Origin: Cephalotus follicularis
Taxonomy: Eukaryota > Streptophyta > Magnoliopsida > Oxalidales > Cephalotaceae
NCBI GenBank assembly: GCA_001972305.1
Contig: BDDD01001477.1
Location: 62,001 to 126,000, forward strand
DNA: 64,000 nt
Reading direction: 5' to 3'
Below, one piece after another: positions 62,268 to 64,000 of this stretch (positions are counted from its first letter, which is position 1; each line of letters begins with the position of its first letter). A program made the position numbers and the translations under genes. The notes under the pieces were generated by a model. The model saw only the letters and a list, made by a program, of their open reading frames with translations. It was not told the origin of the DNA and made no database searches.

Positions 62268-64000
62268 AAGTGTTATTTAATTTTTCGTCAAAGAGAATTT
62301 GAACTTTTAACTAACGGAAAATTGTTTATCGTTGCATTTAGTATTTTATACACAAGAGAGAATCATAATTTTTAAAATTTAAAATCCCTCAATTTTCTTC
62401 TTAATTATTAGGATTTTAAAATTTTTTTGTGCTCTTTTTTATGCTACGACGTGGTTTGATGGAAAAAGTTTTAAGTGCATTACTATAACAGGTGATTTGT
62501 TGTTGATGCAGAAATCATTCTTTCAACAGTATCTCACGTGTAAGAGTTTGATTTGTTTAGAGAAACGTTGGAATCTGTCCGAGAAAGAGTGTTTGGTAGT
62601 TGATGATCCATGCACAAGTAAAAGACAAATGGTAGAAGGTCCAGGAGGTTGTTCTCTCGGGGACACTCCGACGCTATAGTTAGTGATTGCACAGAGAATG
62701 CTATGTTCTTTTGAGTGCTAAAGTGGCTGACCTTGTTGAAGTCGTTTGATTTAGTATTTATAGACCTCCAATGCAACTGTTGAGCGTCCAATCAGGAGTT
62801 GGTGGTTGCCCATAAGGAAAATGCCTCAGAAGTCCTGGCATTTTCCCTGATCTCCGTCGGATTTGGTGGCATTTTCCCATTTTGATGTGGTGGCATGCAT
62901 CTCTTTGGATTTGGTGGCCTTCTCCCTTTTTGATGTGATGACATGTCACGTCTTCAGATTTGGTGACCTTCTCCCTTTTTGATATGATAGCAGGGCACGT
63001 GCCCAAGCCCTGGAATGACATCTGTCTTCCTTTCCTGGAGGCACGTGTTCTTATGCTTAAAAAATGAGTTTTTCCGTATCATTTGTAAAGTAAACATGTA
63101 ATCATATTAATGTGTTATTTGAATTTTTTTTTTGTCAAATACAATAGTTAATCATAATTCTTGAAATTCAAAATCTCTCGTTTTCTTCTTAATTATCAGG
63201 ATTTAACATTTTTTCGTGCTCTTTTTTTATGCCATGACCTCGTTTGGTAAAAAAAAAGTTTTAAGTACGTTAAACTTAACAAACAATAGTCTTAATTTGT
63301 ACGTGACTATGCGTAATCGTTTTAATGTATGGTATAATTCATTAAAAATAAGTTAATGATTTTGTACTCAAATAGCATGATTTTGTAATCAAATAGAATT
63401 GTTCTTACTTTTGTAAATTGGAGATTTTATGATCAAATATCTTCGTAAACGTGATTAGCCTCGTTTATTTTTCCCTAAACAATATGTATAAAAAAAATTT
63501 CATTTTGAGAAATATGGTGTAACATATTGACTCTCTTGGATATGATTGTTGAACATGGCTTACAAGTTACATCATCGTTACTCTGCTTTTGCATATAAAC
63601 CCAAACGATTGTACGAAGTTTCCATTTATGAAAAATTCTAGAAGAAAATACGACACATATCATGTCCTTTGCAATTATTTGTATTTTATGCTCACATATT
63701 ATTGATGTTAATTAAAATTGGTCCCTTATTTAAGATTTGCTCGATTCTCATAAAAAATAAAAAGTGGACATTTATTTTGGTTATTGTTGATGCGGAAATC
63801 TCTCCCACAACAGTACCCCACGTGTAGGGGCGTGATTTGTATTTGGGGAATGCGAGAATCTGTCCGAGGAAGAGGTTTGTGGATCCCTGCACAAGCAAAA
63901 GAGTGGAGAAGGGTCCAGGAGGTTATTCTCCCGGGGGCACTCCGAAGCTCAAGTTAGCTTTAGTACAGAGAGTAATGGGTTCTTCGTGTGCTAGAAGAAG
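62268..64000. repeat. Unclassified repeat in two direct copies, second cut by window edge
   Basis: Copy 1 is about 62268-63105 and copy 2 about 63106-64000. Both contain TTTTCTTCTTAATTATYAGGATTT, then (after an extra stretch of about 0.5 kb in copy 2) GTTGATGCRGAAATC, CACGTGTA, GAATCTGTCCGAG, GGTCCAGGAGGTT and CACTCCGA. Copy 1 goes on with TATTTATAGACC and a 48-bp tandem array. There is no protein-coding capacity. It is probably LTR or transposon leader sequence, but no ends could be assigned. Confidence 0.6.
62855..62997. repeat. Tandem repeat, three units of about 48 bp
   Basis: Three successive units of the form GGATTTGGTGGCCTTCTCCC-TTTTTGATGTGATGACATG, with substitutions between them. 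Confidence 0.8.

Overview
This is a stretch of nuclear DNA from a land plant, almost certainly a eudicot. It has AT-rich intergenic sequence, genes with GT-AG introns, one intronless GRAS transcription-factor gene, a plant MATE transporter, and dense nested LTR retrotransposons and MITEs. The species cannot be told from the window. No RNA gene, CRISPR array, operon or prokaryotic-type system was seen.

Layout. (1) Positions 1-10532 (+): the 3' part of a gene I do not recognise, as four phase-0 exons (up to 1120, 1208-1417, 9775-10029, 10407-10532). Its third intron is about 8.36 kb because it holds a decayed Copia-type element (about 1986-8926). That element contains a Harbinger/Tourist-like MITE (5688-6499) with a TAA duplication. 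(2) 11225-14298 (-): a complete seven-exon MATE/DETOXIFICATION gene (490 aa, DTX33-35 type), convergent with gene 1. (3) 10141-15117 is tandemly duplicated as 15118-16907. The second copy lost its middle and keeps a pseudo-exon of gene 1 and the first exon of the MATE gene. (4) 18657-24525: a solo LTR (target duplication ACAGT) with a second solo LTR (21527-24514, TGGAT) nested inside. (5) 27527-30662 (-): a Copia element reduced to gag and protease between its LTRs. (6) 35336-36974: a possible hAT-like non-autonomous element. (7) 39881-55160: a decayed Copia element (+) broken by Del/Tekay-like Gypsy sequence (40717-49236). A solo LTR (52716-55155, GCAAC) lies in its downstream tail. (8) 57590-59539 (+): an intact GRAS gene, SCARECROW-LIKE 8 type, with a TATA box and a 10-codon upstream ORF. 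(9) 62268-64000: a tandemly repeated, unclassified repeat running off the window.

Only three host genes are supported: the unrecognised gene, the MATE transporter and the GRAS regulator. Nothing links them functionally. The rest is mainly a record of nested insertion, LTR-LTR recombination, deletion and C-to-T decay. The most unusual structure is the pair of 1462-bp inverted LTR arms at 40717-42178 and 47775-49236. It is best read as two oppositely oriented Gypsy elements fused by a deletion that also removed part of the Copia host element. I found no credible new enzymatic or defence system.
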